A stretch of DNA of 5,608 bases from assembly GCA_025449515.1 (NCBI GenBank), contig JANWJI010000159.1, forward strand, positions 1-5,608. Reading direction: 5' to 3'. Source of the stretch: Nitrososphaeraceae archaeon (GTDB lineage Archaea > Thermoproteota > Nitrososphaeria > Nitrososphaerales > Nitrososphaeraceae). Shown here in pieces: positions 1-4,956 of the stretch. Under the pieces are notes generated by a model. That model was not told the origin of the DNA. It did not search any database and saw only the letters and a list, made by a program, of their open reading frames with translations. Made by a program: the position numbers and the translations under genes. How positions within the stretch are numbered: position 1 is the stretch's first letter; each line of letters begins with the position of its first letter.

Positions 1-1
1 G

Positions 2-337
2 ATGGACTTGTTCCTATCGAATAACATAGGATTTGCTACTCATTCCGTAGGCGACCTTGCCCTAAAGAGCAATACCTTCTCTAATAATAGACTAGCAGGT
101 ATAACCTTGGTTAACACACATGGTGCTACCCTAGATACAAATATTGTTCAAGGAAGCGACAATGGCATATTCACAGACTCACAGAGCCAAGGCAATCATA
201 TAGTGACAAACTCAATGAAACAAAATAAAATAGATATCAACAATGCAAATGGATTACCGTCAAACATCAACTCGAATCAATTCGTTGGAAACAACTGTGA
301 TACTAGCAACCCATCTGGCATATGCATTGCAAAGTAA
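2..337 (+). CDS. Secreted right-handed beta-helix protein, C-terminal part (5'-partial)
   Basis: The frame opens at the window edge and runs 111 codons to TAA at 335-337. The ATG at base 2 is probably internal, because only one base precedes it and the protein begins in mid-fold. Asn-rich repeats of about 22-25 residues are visible: 'SNTFSNNRLAGITL' (about 23-36), 'DTNIVQGSDNGIFTD' (45-59), and an 'NSNQFVGNN' rung (90-98). This Asn-ladder spacing is typical of parallel beta-helix (PbH1/NosD-like) repeats, in which each rung turns on Asn and small residues. The tail carries two Cys (99 and 108) in 'CDTSNPSGIC', which could form a disulfide capping the last rung and would suit an extracellular protein. 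The substrate cannot be told from this fragment; such folds serve in carbohydrate binding, adhesion or surface layers. Signal peptide and N-terminal domains lie outside the window. Confident about the fold, not the function. Confidence 0.72.
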   Translation: MDLFLSNNIGFATHSVGDLALKSNTFSNNRLAGITLVNTHGATLDTNIVQGSDNGIFTDSQSQGNHIVTNSMKQNKIDINNANGLPSNINSNQFVGNNCDTSNPSGICIAK

Positions 338-365
338 GCAGTAATAACGAGTACGAACGCAACCC

Positions 366-400
366 ATCTTCTTTTTATTCTTATTCTAATTATTATCTTT
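366..400 (+). terminator. T-rich terminator tract after the beta-helix gene
   Basis: About 30 bases after the TAA stop the + strand becomes strongly pyrimidine/T-rich, with runs such as 'cttctttttattcttattc'. Archaeal RNA polymerase terminates at U-rich tracts without needing a hairpin, and no stable stem is seen just before it. The position fits termination of the beta-helix gene. Assignment is by composition and place only. Confidence 0.5.
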
Positions 401-677
401 ACAAATTATACGCCTAAGGCCTCAGTTATATTACCGCGAACTGGGTATAACAATAATCTATGATACGGCTGCGTGGACTTTACTACAACATGACTAATAA
501 GACATAGCAAACTAAGAAGTAAAATAATTGACAACGATTTTAGATGCTTCACATCATAGTGTATCGTAATCAAGCCAGGTCATTATGAGCTTTAATACCT
601 CGTGCGTATCTCCTTGTTTCTTGTGACATTGCACTACATTTGTAACTGTACTTTTGCCTAGAATAGAAGATAGAAAT

Positions 678-690
678 AAATAAATTTAAT
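678..690 (+). promoter_or_regulatory. TATA-box region of the exported repeat protein gene
   Basis: An A/T-only stretch, 'aaataaatttaat', is centred about 23-25 bases before the ATG at 707. In archaea transcription starts roughly 25 bases after the TATA centre, so the start should fall at or next to the ATG. This predicts a leaderless mRNA. No Shine-Dalgarno-like sequence is present in 'cctctttcac' before the ATG, in agreement. Confidence 0.5.
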
Positions 691-706
691 ACTAATCCTC
701 TTTCAC

Positions 707-1129
707 ATGATGAATAATAAACAACACACAAGTTATCGATTATTATCCACAGTAGCCGTTCTAAGTATTCTAATCGGATCAGTGGTTATCCTACATCATG
801 ACATTTTTTTTCAAAGGGTTTTTGCACAACAGACAAATAATCCCACCGTTCGCCAAGCCCCGAGTCAGTCATCTGAGGATTTAGTAAAGTCTCTTATGTC
901 TCCAAAATCTCTTATGGAATCAGTTATTAACCAAACTGCCAATACTAATGCGACAAATTTTGCTGCAAAGCAAATTGTTTCTAAAGTAAATGGGACGAAT
1001 AGTACAGCCGCTGGTATGAATGGGACGAATAGTACAGCCGCTGGTATAAATTCTGTCATACAAAAATTACAAAATACTAATGCGACAAATTTTGCCACTC
1101 ATGCCATTATAGACGTAATTAAGCGATAA
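707..1129 (+). CDS. Exported Asn/Thr-rich repeat protein (hypothetical)
   Basis: 140 residues, family not recognised. Residues 1-10 are polar, 12-30 form one hydrophobic segment, and 'RVFA|QQ' (cleavage expected after Ala40) looks like a signal peptidase I site, so the mature protein of about 100 residues is probably exported. The mature part has a segment with two 'KSLM' motifs (61-70), then a duplicated module: 'SVINQTANTNATNFA' (from 72) and 'SVIQKLQNTNATNFA' (from 116). Each module continues with an aliphatic tail (QIVSKV; AIIDVI). Between them sit two copies of a ten-residue unit, NGTNSTAAG plus one hydrophobic residue. I count seven N-X-S/T sequons (N75, N81, N95, N98, N105, N108, N125), so heavy N-glycosylation is plausible. 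Start choice: ATG 707 matches the TATA spacing; ATG 710 is an equal alternative. No catalytic motif is seen; a surface or cell-wall-associated role is only inference. Confidence 0.75.
   Translation: MMNNKQHTSYRLLSTVAVLSILIGSVVILHHDIFFQRVFAQQTNNPTVRQAPSQSSEDLVKSLMSPKSLMESVINQTANTNATNFAAKQIVSKVNGTNSTAAGMNGTNSTAAGINSVIQKLQNTNATNFATHAIIDVIKR
941..1095 (+). repeat. Dispersed 23-bp direct repeat flanking the 30-bp tandem
   Basis: The identical 23-base sequences at 941-963 and 1073-1095 both begin 'aatactaatgcgacaaattt' and encode NTNATNFA in the same frame. They lie in the two diverged protein modules, one on each side of the 30-bp tandem. The surrounding module sequence has drifted while this core is unchanged in DNA. 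Confidence 0.9.
989..1048 (+). repeat. Two tandem 30-bp copies inside the exported protein gene
   Basis: Copies at 989-1018 and 1019-1048 are identical over 29 bases and differ only at the last base (g1018 versus a1048), changing Met to Ile. The period is a multiple of three, so each copy adds ten residues (NGTNSTAAG plus a hydrophobic residue) and two glycosylation sequons without breaking the frame. Near-identity at synonymous positions points to a recent duplication or ongoing gene conversion. Confidence 0.92.
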
Positions 1130-1300
1130 CTAGCGAGTACATCATCTGTAATGTGTAGCTGATATGCCCGTAGTAAAATTGGTAAATTTAACCCATATCT
1201 TACCTTATCTTGTCTAATCTAGTTATCCTAGTGGCAGAAATATATTCAGTTGTTGGAATTTTACATCTTTATAACTGAGCCTTGCATCATGTGTTGAACA

Positions 1301-1318
1301 AATATCTTAGAAGATATT
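1301..1318 (-). terminator. Perfect palindrome downstream of nop10, possible terminator hairpin
   Basis: 'aatatctt' (1301-1308) and 'aagatatt' (1311-1318) are perfect inverted repeats with a 2-base centre. Read on the minus strand it lies about 40 bases after the Nop10 stop and is followed by 'tgttc', a weak U run. It also lies between convergent genes (the exported protein gene ends at 1129), where a two-way terminator would be useful. A protein-binding dyad is the alternative. Confidence 0.35.
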
Positions 1319-1323
1319 CAAAC

Positions 1324-1362
1324 TTGGATATCAAGCTTGGATATCAAGCTTGGATATCAAGC
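1324..1362 (-). repeat. Three perfect 13-bp tandem repeats overlapping the nop10 stop
   Basis: The + strand unit 'ttggatatcaagc' occurs three times without mismatch at 1324-1336, 1337-1349 and 1350-1362. A decayed fourth copy is visible at 1313-1323 (gatattcaaac). On the minus strand the first copy supplies the last Ala codon and TGA stop of Nop10 (1357-1362), and the others form the 3' untranslated region. Each unit is almost a palindrome (CTTG and CAAG around a GATATC core, with one extra base), so adjacent units could fold on one another or bind a protein. 13 bp is not a whole helical turn, so copies would face different sides of DNA. Confidence 0.93.
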
Positions 1363-1521
1363 ATTTCCCAGATGTGCATCTTTAATCCTGTATCTGGCAT
1401 ACTTGTCGTCCGGAGAATATCTTGCAGGATGAGCGGAAAAAGTAGGTGATTTGCACTTTGGACATTCGTACTTCATTGTATATGCCCCACACGATTGACA
1501 CCTTCTTAAAAGAAGTCTCAT
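1357..1521 (-). CDS. nop10: Ribosome biogenesis protein Nop10 (H/ACA RNP subunit)
   Basis: A 54-residue protein, the normal size of archaeal Nop10. It starts with MRLLLRRCQSCGAYTMKYEC and keeps all four zinc-ligand cysteines: C8 and C11, then C20 and C23 (CxxC...CxxC). The diagnostic HPARYSPDDKYARYR motif follows at 31-45. In the family, Nop10 binds the Cbf5 catalytic subunit and, with L7Ae, Gar1 and a guide RNA, makes the H/ACA particle that converts selected rRNA uridines to pseudouridine. The ATG lies only 8 bases after the aIF2-alpha stop on the same strand, so the two genes are almost certainly cotranscribed; aIF2-alpha followed by nop10 is a widely conserved archaeal order. No clear Shine-Dalgarno precedes it, suggesting translational coupling or reinitiation. 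The C-terminus is short and ends in the first tandem repeat (..LGNA, stop). Confidence 0.96.
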   Translation of the reverse strand: MRLLLRRCQSCGAYTMKYECPKCKSPTFSAHPARYSPDDKYARYRIKDAHLGNA

Positions 1522-1529
1522 TGTTTAAG

Positions 1530-2339
1530 CTATCCAGAAGAGTGTGTCTTTTTGGATTCTAGGCGGATGAAATTAAATGCTCCATGGTGTTTGATTATGG
1601 ATGAGCGAACTTTATCTACCACACTATTCATTATTTTTTCTGCCATCTTGAAATTCTCTGTGGTAATCACGATCCTGTAACGTGGGGCGGCAACGTATGA
1701 AATAGCGACATGTGAATTGTTCTTATTACTTTCTACGGATGATAGTACGGATTTGACAATCTCTATTCCATCAGGTTTTTTAATTGAAATCTCAAAAATG
1801 CCTCGTATTTCTACGTGTGGAATCTGAATCTTCTTGCTTTCCTCTTCAATTGCCTTAGCAATTTCGGCTGAGAGATCTAGATTCTGAATTGACTCCACTC
1901 CTTTTCTGGCTGAGGCCTCGAAAAGATCATATACATAATCGTATTTTTGCAATATCTTTTCTTCGAGTTCCTTCATCTGCGTATCCGTGAGGTTCGCCTT
2001 GGACTTGATAATCTCCAGAAATGCCGAAGCTTTTTCACTCTTCTTCACTTCGATCACTTTGGATTTTCTTTCCTCTCCAGAAACCTGTTTTAGGGAAAGG
2101 TCAACTTCAGCTCTAGCTTTATCTACCCTAATTACCTTCAAGACCAGTTTTTGTTTAGGTTTTACATACCGCTCAATATTTCGAATCCAACCTGTTGCGA
2201 TTTCCGAAATGTGAAGAAAACCGGTCAGTCCTTTATATTCATCTAAACCAACATAAGCGCCATGTCCAGTAACTTGTTTAACAGATACAATGACAATGTC
2301 TCCTTCTTCAGGGAGTTGTCGCAATTCGGCAGTAACCAT
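1530..2339 (-). CDS. eif2a: Translation initiation factor 2 subunit alpha (aIF2-alpha)
   Basis: 269 residues, a normal length for archaeal aIF2-alpha. The factor is one of three aIF2 subunits; with gamma and beta it carries initiator Met-tRNA to the small ribosomal subunit in the cytoplasm. Three domains are visible in order: an S1/OB-type RNA-binding domain (about 11-87, 'PEEGDIVIVSVKQVTGHGAYV', 'GFLHISEIATGWIRNI', 'VDLSLKQV'); a helical middle domain (about 95-172); and a C-terminal alpha/beta domain (about 175-265, 'SYVAAPRYRIVITT') that in the family contacts aIF2-gamma. The ATG at 2339 places 'PEEGD' at residues 10-14, as expected. The nop10 gene follows after 8 bases. Genes for S27e and L44e, which often precede it in other archaea, are not in the 246 bp upstream. 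At the region corresponding to regulatory Ser51 of eukaryotic eIF2-alpha the sequence is SEIAT, giving Ala48 or Thr49 depending on alignment. Confidence 0.97.
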   Translation of the reverse strand: MVTAELRQLPEEGDIVIVSVKQVTGHGAYVGLDEYKGLTGFLHISEIATGWIRNIERYVKPKQKLVLKVIRVDKARAEVDLSLKQVSGEERKSKVIEVKKSEKASAFLEIIKSKANLTDTQMKELEEKILQKYDYVYDLFEASARKGVESIQNLDLSAEIAKAIEEESKKIQIPHVEIRGIFEISIKKPDGIEIVKSVLSSVESNKNNSHVAISYVAAPRYRIVITTENFKMAEKIMNSVVDKVRSSIIKHHGAFNFIRLESKKTHSSG

Positions 2340-2366
2340 TTATAGGGGTAAACCGAACAACTCGCA

Positions 2367-2374
2367 TACTTTAA
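2367..2374 (-). promoter_or_regulatory. Possible TATA element for the aIF2-alpha/nop10 unit
   Basis: On the minus strand 'ttaaagta' lies about 31 bases before the ATG, the spacing expected for a short-leader archaeal transcript. It is a weak match. A second, better-looking match 'ctataaat' (2338-2345) overlaps the start codon and is too close to serve this start; 'taattata' near 2467-2474 would imply a leader above 100 bases. Confidence 0.3.
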
Positions 2375-2548
2375 CGTTACCATCCTTACAATCTTCTTAC
2401 CCTTCATCGCCGTTCAGGTCTTAATTTGGAAGACAATCAAAATAGCTAATTAACAATAGCCATGGGATATAATTAGAGATTCTTACTTGTAAGTAGCAAT
2501 GTCGGTACAAACACATCCATGAGCATAGCAATTTAGATCAAAGTTCAC

Positions 2549-2557
2549 TTTTTATAC
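2549..2557 (+). promoter_or_regulatory. TATA box of cobO
   Basis: 'ctttttatac' is centred about 32 bases before the cobO ATG, predicting a transcript start near 2579 and a leader of only a few bases. The 246-bp divergent region upstream (2340-2585) also holds a small dyad, 'cttacttgtaag' (2482-2493), of unknown meaning. Confidence 0.5.
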
Positions 2558-2585
2558 ATGTTGATTTTATTGGATTTATTCATTA

Positions 2586-3137
2586 ATGCAAACTGATAGC
2601 ATATTCAACAATAGGGGTCTCATAGTCGTGTACACTGGAAATGGTAAGGGTAAGACTACTGCGGCGTTGGGCATTGCCTTGCGGTCGGTAGGACATGGCC
2701 ATAAGGTAGGGATGATTCAATTCATAAAGGGTGAATGGTATTATGGCGAACTCACGAGCTCAAAAAGATTGGAGCCCGAATTTGAATTAATAGCAGCTGG
2801 CAAAGGCTTCGTAGGAATCTTGGATGATGATCATTCACTTGCCGAACATCAAACTGCGGCAAAAAATGCGGTTGTGCTAGCAAAAAACAAAATAACTTCA
2901 GGAGAATACGATGTAATTATCCTAGATGAGATCAACTATGCTATAAAACTGAGTTTAATACCAAAAGAAGATGTGATAAGTATATTGAAATTAGCTCCTA
3001 GACAGACGACAATAGTACTTACTGGGAACTATGCGCTTCCAGAAATTATTGATATGGCCGATCTAGTGACTGAAATGAAGGAGATTAAGCATCCTTATCG
3101 ATCTGGATTGAAGGCGAAGGAAGGTATAGATTATTAG
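2586..3137 (+). CDS. cobO: Cob(I)alamin / corrinoid adenosyltransferase (CobO/BtuR family)
   Basis: 183 residues, typical for the CobA/CobO/BtuR family and unlike the unrelated PduO and EutT types. The enzyme transfers the adenosyl group of ATP to the cobalt of reduced corrinoids, making adenosylated intermediates or adenosylcobalamin in the cytoplasm. Visible motifs: a P-loop 'GNGKGKTTAALG' (18-29) after the 'GLIVVYTG' strand; 'QFIKGEWYYGE' (45-55), with the IQFIKG signature; the acidic 'VIILDEINYAI' strand (110-120), where Walker B-like residues sit; 'TIVLTGNYALP' (142-152); and the family C-terminus 'ADLVTEMKEIKHPYRSGLKAKEGIDY' beginning at 158. All key regions are intact. Neighbours are not other cobalamin genes, so it stands alone, divergent from aIF2-alpha with its own TATA box. 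B12 synthesis is known in ammonia-oxidising archaea, which fits. Confidence 0.95.
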   Translation: MQTDSIFNNRGLIVVYTGNGKGKTTAALGIALRSVGHGHKVGMIQFIKGEWYYGELTSSKRLEPEFELIAAGKGFVGILDDDHSLAEHQTAAKNAVVLAKNKITSGEYDVIILDEINYAIKLSLIPKEDVISILKLAPRQTTIVLTGNYALPEIIDMADLVTEMKEIKHPYRSGLKAKEGIDY

Positions 3138-3417
3138 CAGATGAATGATGCTTCGCATGCAACTGCAGCGGAAACATTAGCCCTCAGCATTGAGCCGATG
3201 CGCTAACGTATGTTTCATGTTTCATTCAGAAATAACCATGTTCCAGTGAAGAGAATAATTAAGACACAACAATCTATCACCCATGTTTATTTGTGTCCAG
3301 CTATGCATTTTCCCCACTATGTCTCGATCTCTTAAAGTTGTAATTTTGGTTCTATAGACTACTTAGTATCAAATCAAGGCTTACGTTGACTCTCTCATTT
3401 TCATATTTAATTCAATG
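3138..3417. other. Intergenic region after cobO, with an imperfect hairpin
   Basis: No gene recognised. The notable structure is at 3171-3216: 'gaaacat' plus 'tagc' pairs with 'gctaacgtatgtttc', eleven base pairs with a 4-base bulge. The loop contains a nested 'ctca/tgag' stem (3183-3194). A smaller stem 'atgc-ttc-gcat' lies at about 3149-3159. These could be the 3' end or terminator of the cobO transcript, or a small RNA. No U-run follows directly, and no tRNA, C/D or H/ACA box set is complete. Confidence 0.35.
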
Positions 3418-3430
3418 CAATTATTAATTG
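3418..3430 (+). promoter_or_regulatory. Candidate operator dyad upstream of the DUF6659-like gene
   Basis: 'caatta-t-taattg' is a perfect 6+1+6 dyad, nested in a looser one ('ttcaat' at 3411 and 'attgaa' at 3427). It ends about 22 bases before the TATA box, a place suited to an archaeal transcription regulator. In A/T-rich DNA such dyads also arise by chance. Confidence 0.3.
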
Positions 3431-3451
3431 AAAATTAAGTGAATCTTCACG

Positions 3452-3459
3452 TATATATA
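3452..3459 (+). promoter_or_regulatory. TATA box of the DUF6659-like gene
   Basis: 'tatatata' is centred about 31 bases before the TTG at 3487, predicting a transcript start at about 3480-3484 and a nearly leaderless message. It lies inside the longer reading frame that starts at GTG 3439, so that earlier start would lie upstream of the transcript. Confidence 0.6.
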
Positions 3460-3486
3460 CAAGCAAAATTTTTACTAGTAATTATA

Positions 3487-3864
3487 TTGAATTTTGAAAA
3501 ATTGTGTCAACAAGTATTTGCTTTACATGATGACATCAGATATGCCGGAATTATTGATGACTTTGGAGCCCTGATTGCAGGCGGTATGCGTAAAGGAATC
3601 GATTCGATTACGGCAGAGGATAATGACGAACTATATTTGGTTCAAACTGCCCTCAGAAAGTCGATGAGGCAAAGATTTGATAAGTCAATGGGTAGAGCTA
3701 GGTTTGCATATGTGGAACGCGAGAAAATTTCGATGTTGACCTTCTATATGGAAAAATTTACCCTACTACTGTCTATCGAACCTAATGTAGATTCCCATAC
3801 GGTGATAGATATTACCAAAGATGTGCAAGATTTGATCGTCGCCAGTAATAGGAAAGAAAGCTAA
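3487..3864 (+). CDS. Small conserved thaumarchaeal protein, DUF6659-like
   Basis: 125 residues from the TTG at 3487. The frame stays open back to GTG 3439 (141 residues), but a strong TATA box sits inside that extension and the extra residues (MNLHVYIQAKFLLVII) look like translated promoter. From TTG the protein begins M-NFEKLCQQVFALHDDIRYAG, matching my memory of the family start 'M(D/N)(Y/F)E.LC..V...D..IR(Y/F)AG'. Other features: a glycine motif 'LIAGGMRKGI', a helical 'LYLVQTALRKSMRQRFDKSMGRARFAYVERE' region, then 'ISMLTFYMEKFTLLLSIEP' strands and a final amphipathic helix. That is roadblock- or profilin-like in general layout, but this is only an impression. No membrane segment, metal-binding cluster or catalytic motif is seen. 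Function unknown; the family is abundant in Nitrososphaeria and sometimes suspected to be regulatory. Confidence 0.75.
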   Translation: MNFEKLCQQVFALHDDIRYAGIIDDFGALIAGGMRKGIDSITAEDNDELYLVQTALRKSMRQRFDKSMGRARFAYVEREKISMLTFYMEKFTLLLSIEPNVDSHTVIDITKDVQDLIVASNRKES

Positions 3865-3953
3865 ATTGTTGGACATGAGGTTTTCATTATTGCTGGTGCC
3901 TGATGAAATCTGCTTTACCTTATATTTGACCTTGATTATGACTTCAAATTTGG

Positions 3954-3973
3954 ATATTACTAATTTGTAATAT
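3954..3973 (+). terminator. Inverted repeat between the DUF6659-like gene and rpl32e
   Basis: 'atattac' (3954-3960) and 'gtaatat' (3967-3973) pair perfectly over 7 bases around a 6-base loop, about 90 bases after the stop codon. It is A/T-rich and lacks a strong U-run after it, so it may be a weak terminator or a dyad binding site upstream of the rpl32e promoter. Confidence 0.25.
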
Positions 3974-4019
3974 TACATGAAAAAGCAGGTCAATTAGTTG
4001 AATGGATGGTAGAAACGTA

Positions 4020-4031
4020 TTTATTTAAAAA
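4020..4031 (+). promoter_or_regulatory. TATA box of the rpl32e-rpl19e unit
   Basis: 'tttatttaaaaa' is centred about 36 bases before the rpl32e ATG, predicting transcription start around 4050 and a leader of roughly ten bases. There is no separate promoter in the 13 bases between rpl32e and rpl19e, so this one probably serves both. Confidence 0.55.
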
Positions 4032-4061
4032 TCAACTTTCCATACCAGTTGTGGGTTTGTT

Positions 4062-4496
4062 ATGGTAATTAACACTGAACTACTTAACGCTCGAAAAAAA
4101 ATCTCTGATTCGAGGCCTAAATTTGTTAGACAGGAAAGCTGGAGGTATGTTAGATTATCAGAGAGTTGGCGAAGGCCTAAAGGTAAGGATAACAAGATGA
4201 GACTTCAGGTCTCTGGCGTACCGCGCCGTGTAAAGGTGGGCTATAGGGGACCCAAGGTAAGCCGGGGACTACACCCATCTGGGTACACAGACAACCTCGT
4301 GTTTAACAGGAATGATTTAATGAGATTAGATCCAAAGAAGGATGCAGCAAGAATGGGGCATGCTGTAGGGAAACGTAAGAGAATTGAGATAATCACAAAG
4401 GCATCGGAACTGGGGATCAAGATATTGAACGCTGGAAAATTATCGCAAAAAGAGAAAAATGAAACAAATGACGCTGTCAGAACTAAAAAAGGCTAA
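4062..4496 (+). CDS. rpl32e: Large ribosomal subunit protein L32e (eL32)
   Basis: 144 residues, very basic. It is a structural protein of the archaeal/eukaryotic 50S/60S subunit that binds 23S rRNA. Family landmarks run in order: 'RPKFVRQESWRYVRL' (18-32), 'SWRRPKGKDNKMRL' (35-48), 'GVPRRVKVGYRGPK' (52-65), 'RGLHPSGY' (68-75), and 'VGKRKRIEI' (102-110), ending at 'ELGIKILN' (116-123). The 21 residues after that (AGKLSQKEKNETNDAVRTKKG) are a charged tail beyond the conserved fold. The ATG at 4062 is the only sensible start. In many archaea L32e and L19e lie inside the long spc-type ribosomal operon between L6 and L18; here neither L6 precedes nor L18 follows, so the pair stands as its own small unit. 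Confidence 0.97.
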   Translation: MVINTELLNARKKISDSRPKFVRQESWRYVRLSESWRRPKGKDNKMRLQVSGVPRRVKVGYRGPKVSRGLHPSGYTDNLVFNRNDLMRLDPKKDAARMGHAVGKRKRIEIITKASELGIKILNAGKLSQKEKNETNDAVRTKKG

Positions 4497-4509
4497 AAGA
4501 TGAGAACTC

Positions 4510-4956
4510 ATGGTAGTTAACATAAGAAAGAAGAGAGAGCTAGCAGCAAGAATTCTCGGCGTGGGGATCAACAGGGTCAAGTTTGAACCTGACAAACTTG
4601 ACGATGTGGCTGATTCAATCACGAGAGAAAACATTAGGAGCTTGATCAAGAATGGAGTAATTTGGACCGGCAAACCTGCTGGTACATCAAGGTCTAGAGC
4701 TAAGGCCAAACACATAATTCGAAGAAAACACGGAACAGGGCCCGGTTCCAAGAAAGGGAAGAGATCTACAAGAGTAGGAAAGAAGACGATCTACATACAA
4801 AAGGTAAGATCAATGAGATATCATTTAAAGGTACTAAAAGATAGAAATGATATAAACAGGGAAACATTCTGGATGCTTTACAAGAAGGTAAACGGCGGCC
4901 AAGTGAGATCACTGGCGCATCTTAGGGATCTGGTGAAGGAAACCAAGCTTCGTTAG
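4510..4956 (+). CDS. rpl19e: Large ribosomal subunit protein L19e (eL19)
   Basis: 148 residues, strongly basic. In the family it bridges rRNA domains and the subunit interface by a long helix. Conserved stretches: 'RELAARILGVGINRVKFEP' (9-27), 'DDVADSITRENIRSLIKNGVI' (31-51), the basic loop 'SRSRAKAKH' (60-68) and 'GTGPGSKKGKRSTR' (75-88), then the C-terminal helix with 'MRYHLKVLKDRNDINRETF' and 'GGQVRSLAHLRDLV' (129-142). It begins 13 bases after the rpl32e stop, in the conserved L32e-L19e order, and almost certainly shares its mRNA. The spacer 'aagatgagaactc' has only a weak Shine-Dalgarno-like 'gatgag'. An ATG within it (4500) leads only to a seven-codon frame and is not used. Length and all motifs are complete. 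Confidence 0.97.
   Translation: MVVNIRKKRELAARILGVGINRVKFEPDKLDDVADSITRENIRSLIKNGVIWTGKPAGTSRSRAKAKHIIRRKHGTGPGSKKGKRSTRVGKKTIYIQKVRSMRYHLKVLKDRNDINRETFWMLYKKVNGGQVRSLAHLRDLVKETKLR

Larger units (their letters stand above)
338..706. other. Intergenic region, 369 bp, no gene recognised
   Basis: It holds the T-rich tract at 366-400 and the promoter of the next gene near 678-690. Between them I find no tRNA or rRNA signature, no long open frame on either strand, and no repeat. A 19-codon minus-strand frame (570-629) is too short and unsupported to call. Confidence 0.5.

Noticed and set aside
570..629. A 19-codon minus-strand frame (MSQETRRYARGIKAHNDLA).
   Set aside because: It looks hydrophilic and protein-like but is too short, lacks a promoter I can see, and could equally be chance; a gene remnant cannot be shown.
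865..1098. A 77-codon minus-strand frame with repeated 'FIPAAVLFVPF'.
   Set aside because: It is the antisense shadow of the exported protein gene; its repeats simply mirror the 30-bp tandem, and it has no promoter.
1324..1362. The repeat contains alternating HindIII and EcoRV sites (aagctt, gatatc), like a cloning-vector polylinker.
   Set aside because: The unit continues cleanly into the Nop10 coding sequence, no other polylinker sites follow, and a decayed fourth copy is present, which suggests natural origin.
1987..2214. A 75-codon + frame inside aIF2-alpha.
   Set aside because: Antisense shadow of a highly conserved gene, with no family resemblance.
3900..3960. 'tgatgaaa' resembles the C box of a C/D guide RNA.
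   Set aside because: No D box (CTGA) or internal C'/D' pair at the required spacing was found.
4440..4751. A 103-codon minus-strand frame across the rpl32e-rpl19e junction.
   Set aside because: Antisense shadow of two certain ribosomal protein genes; low-complexity hydrophobic product.
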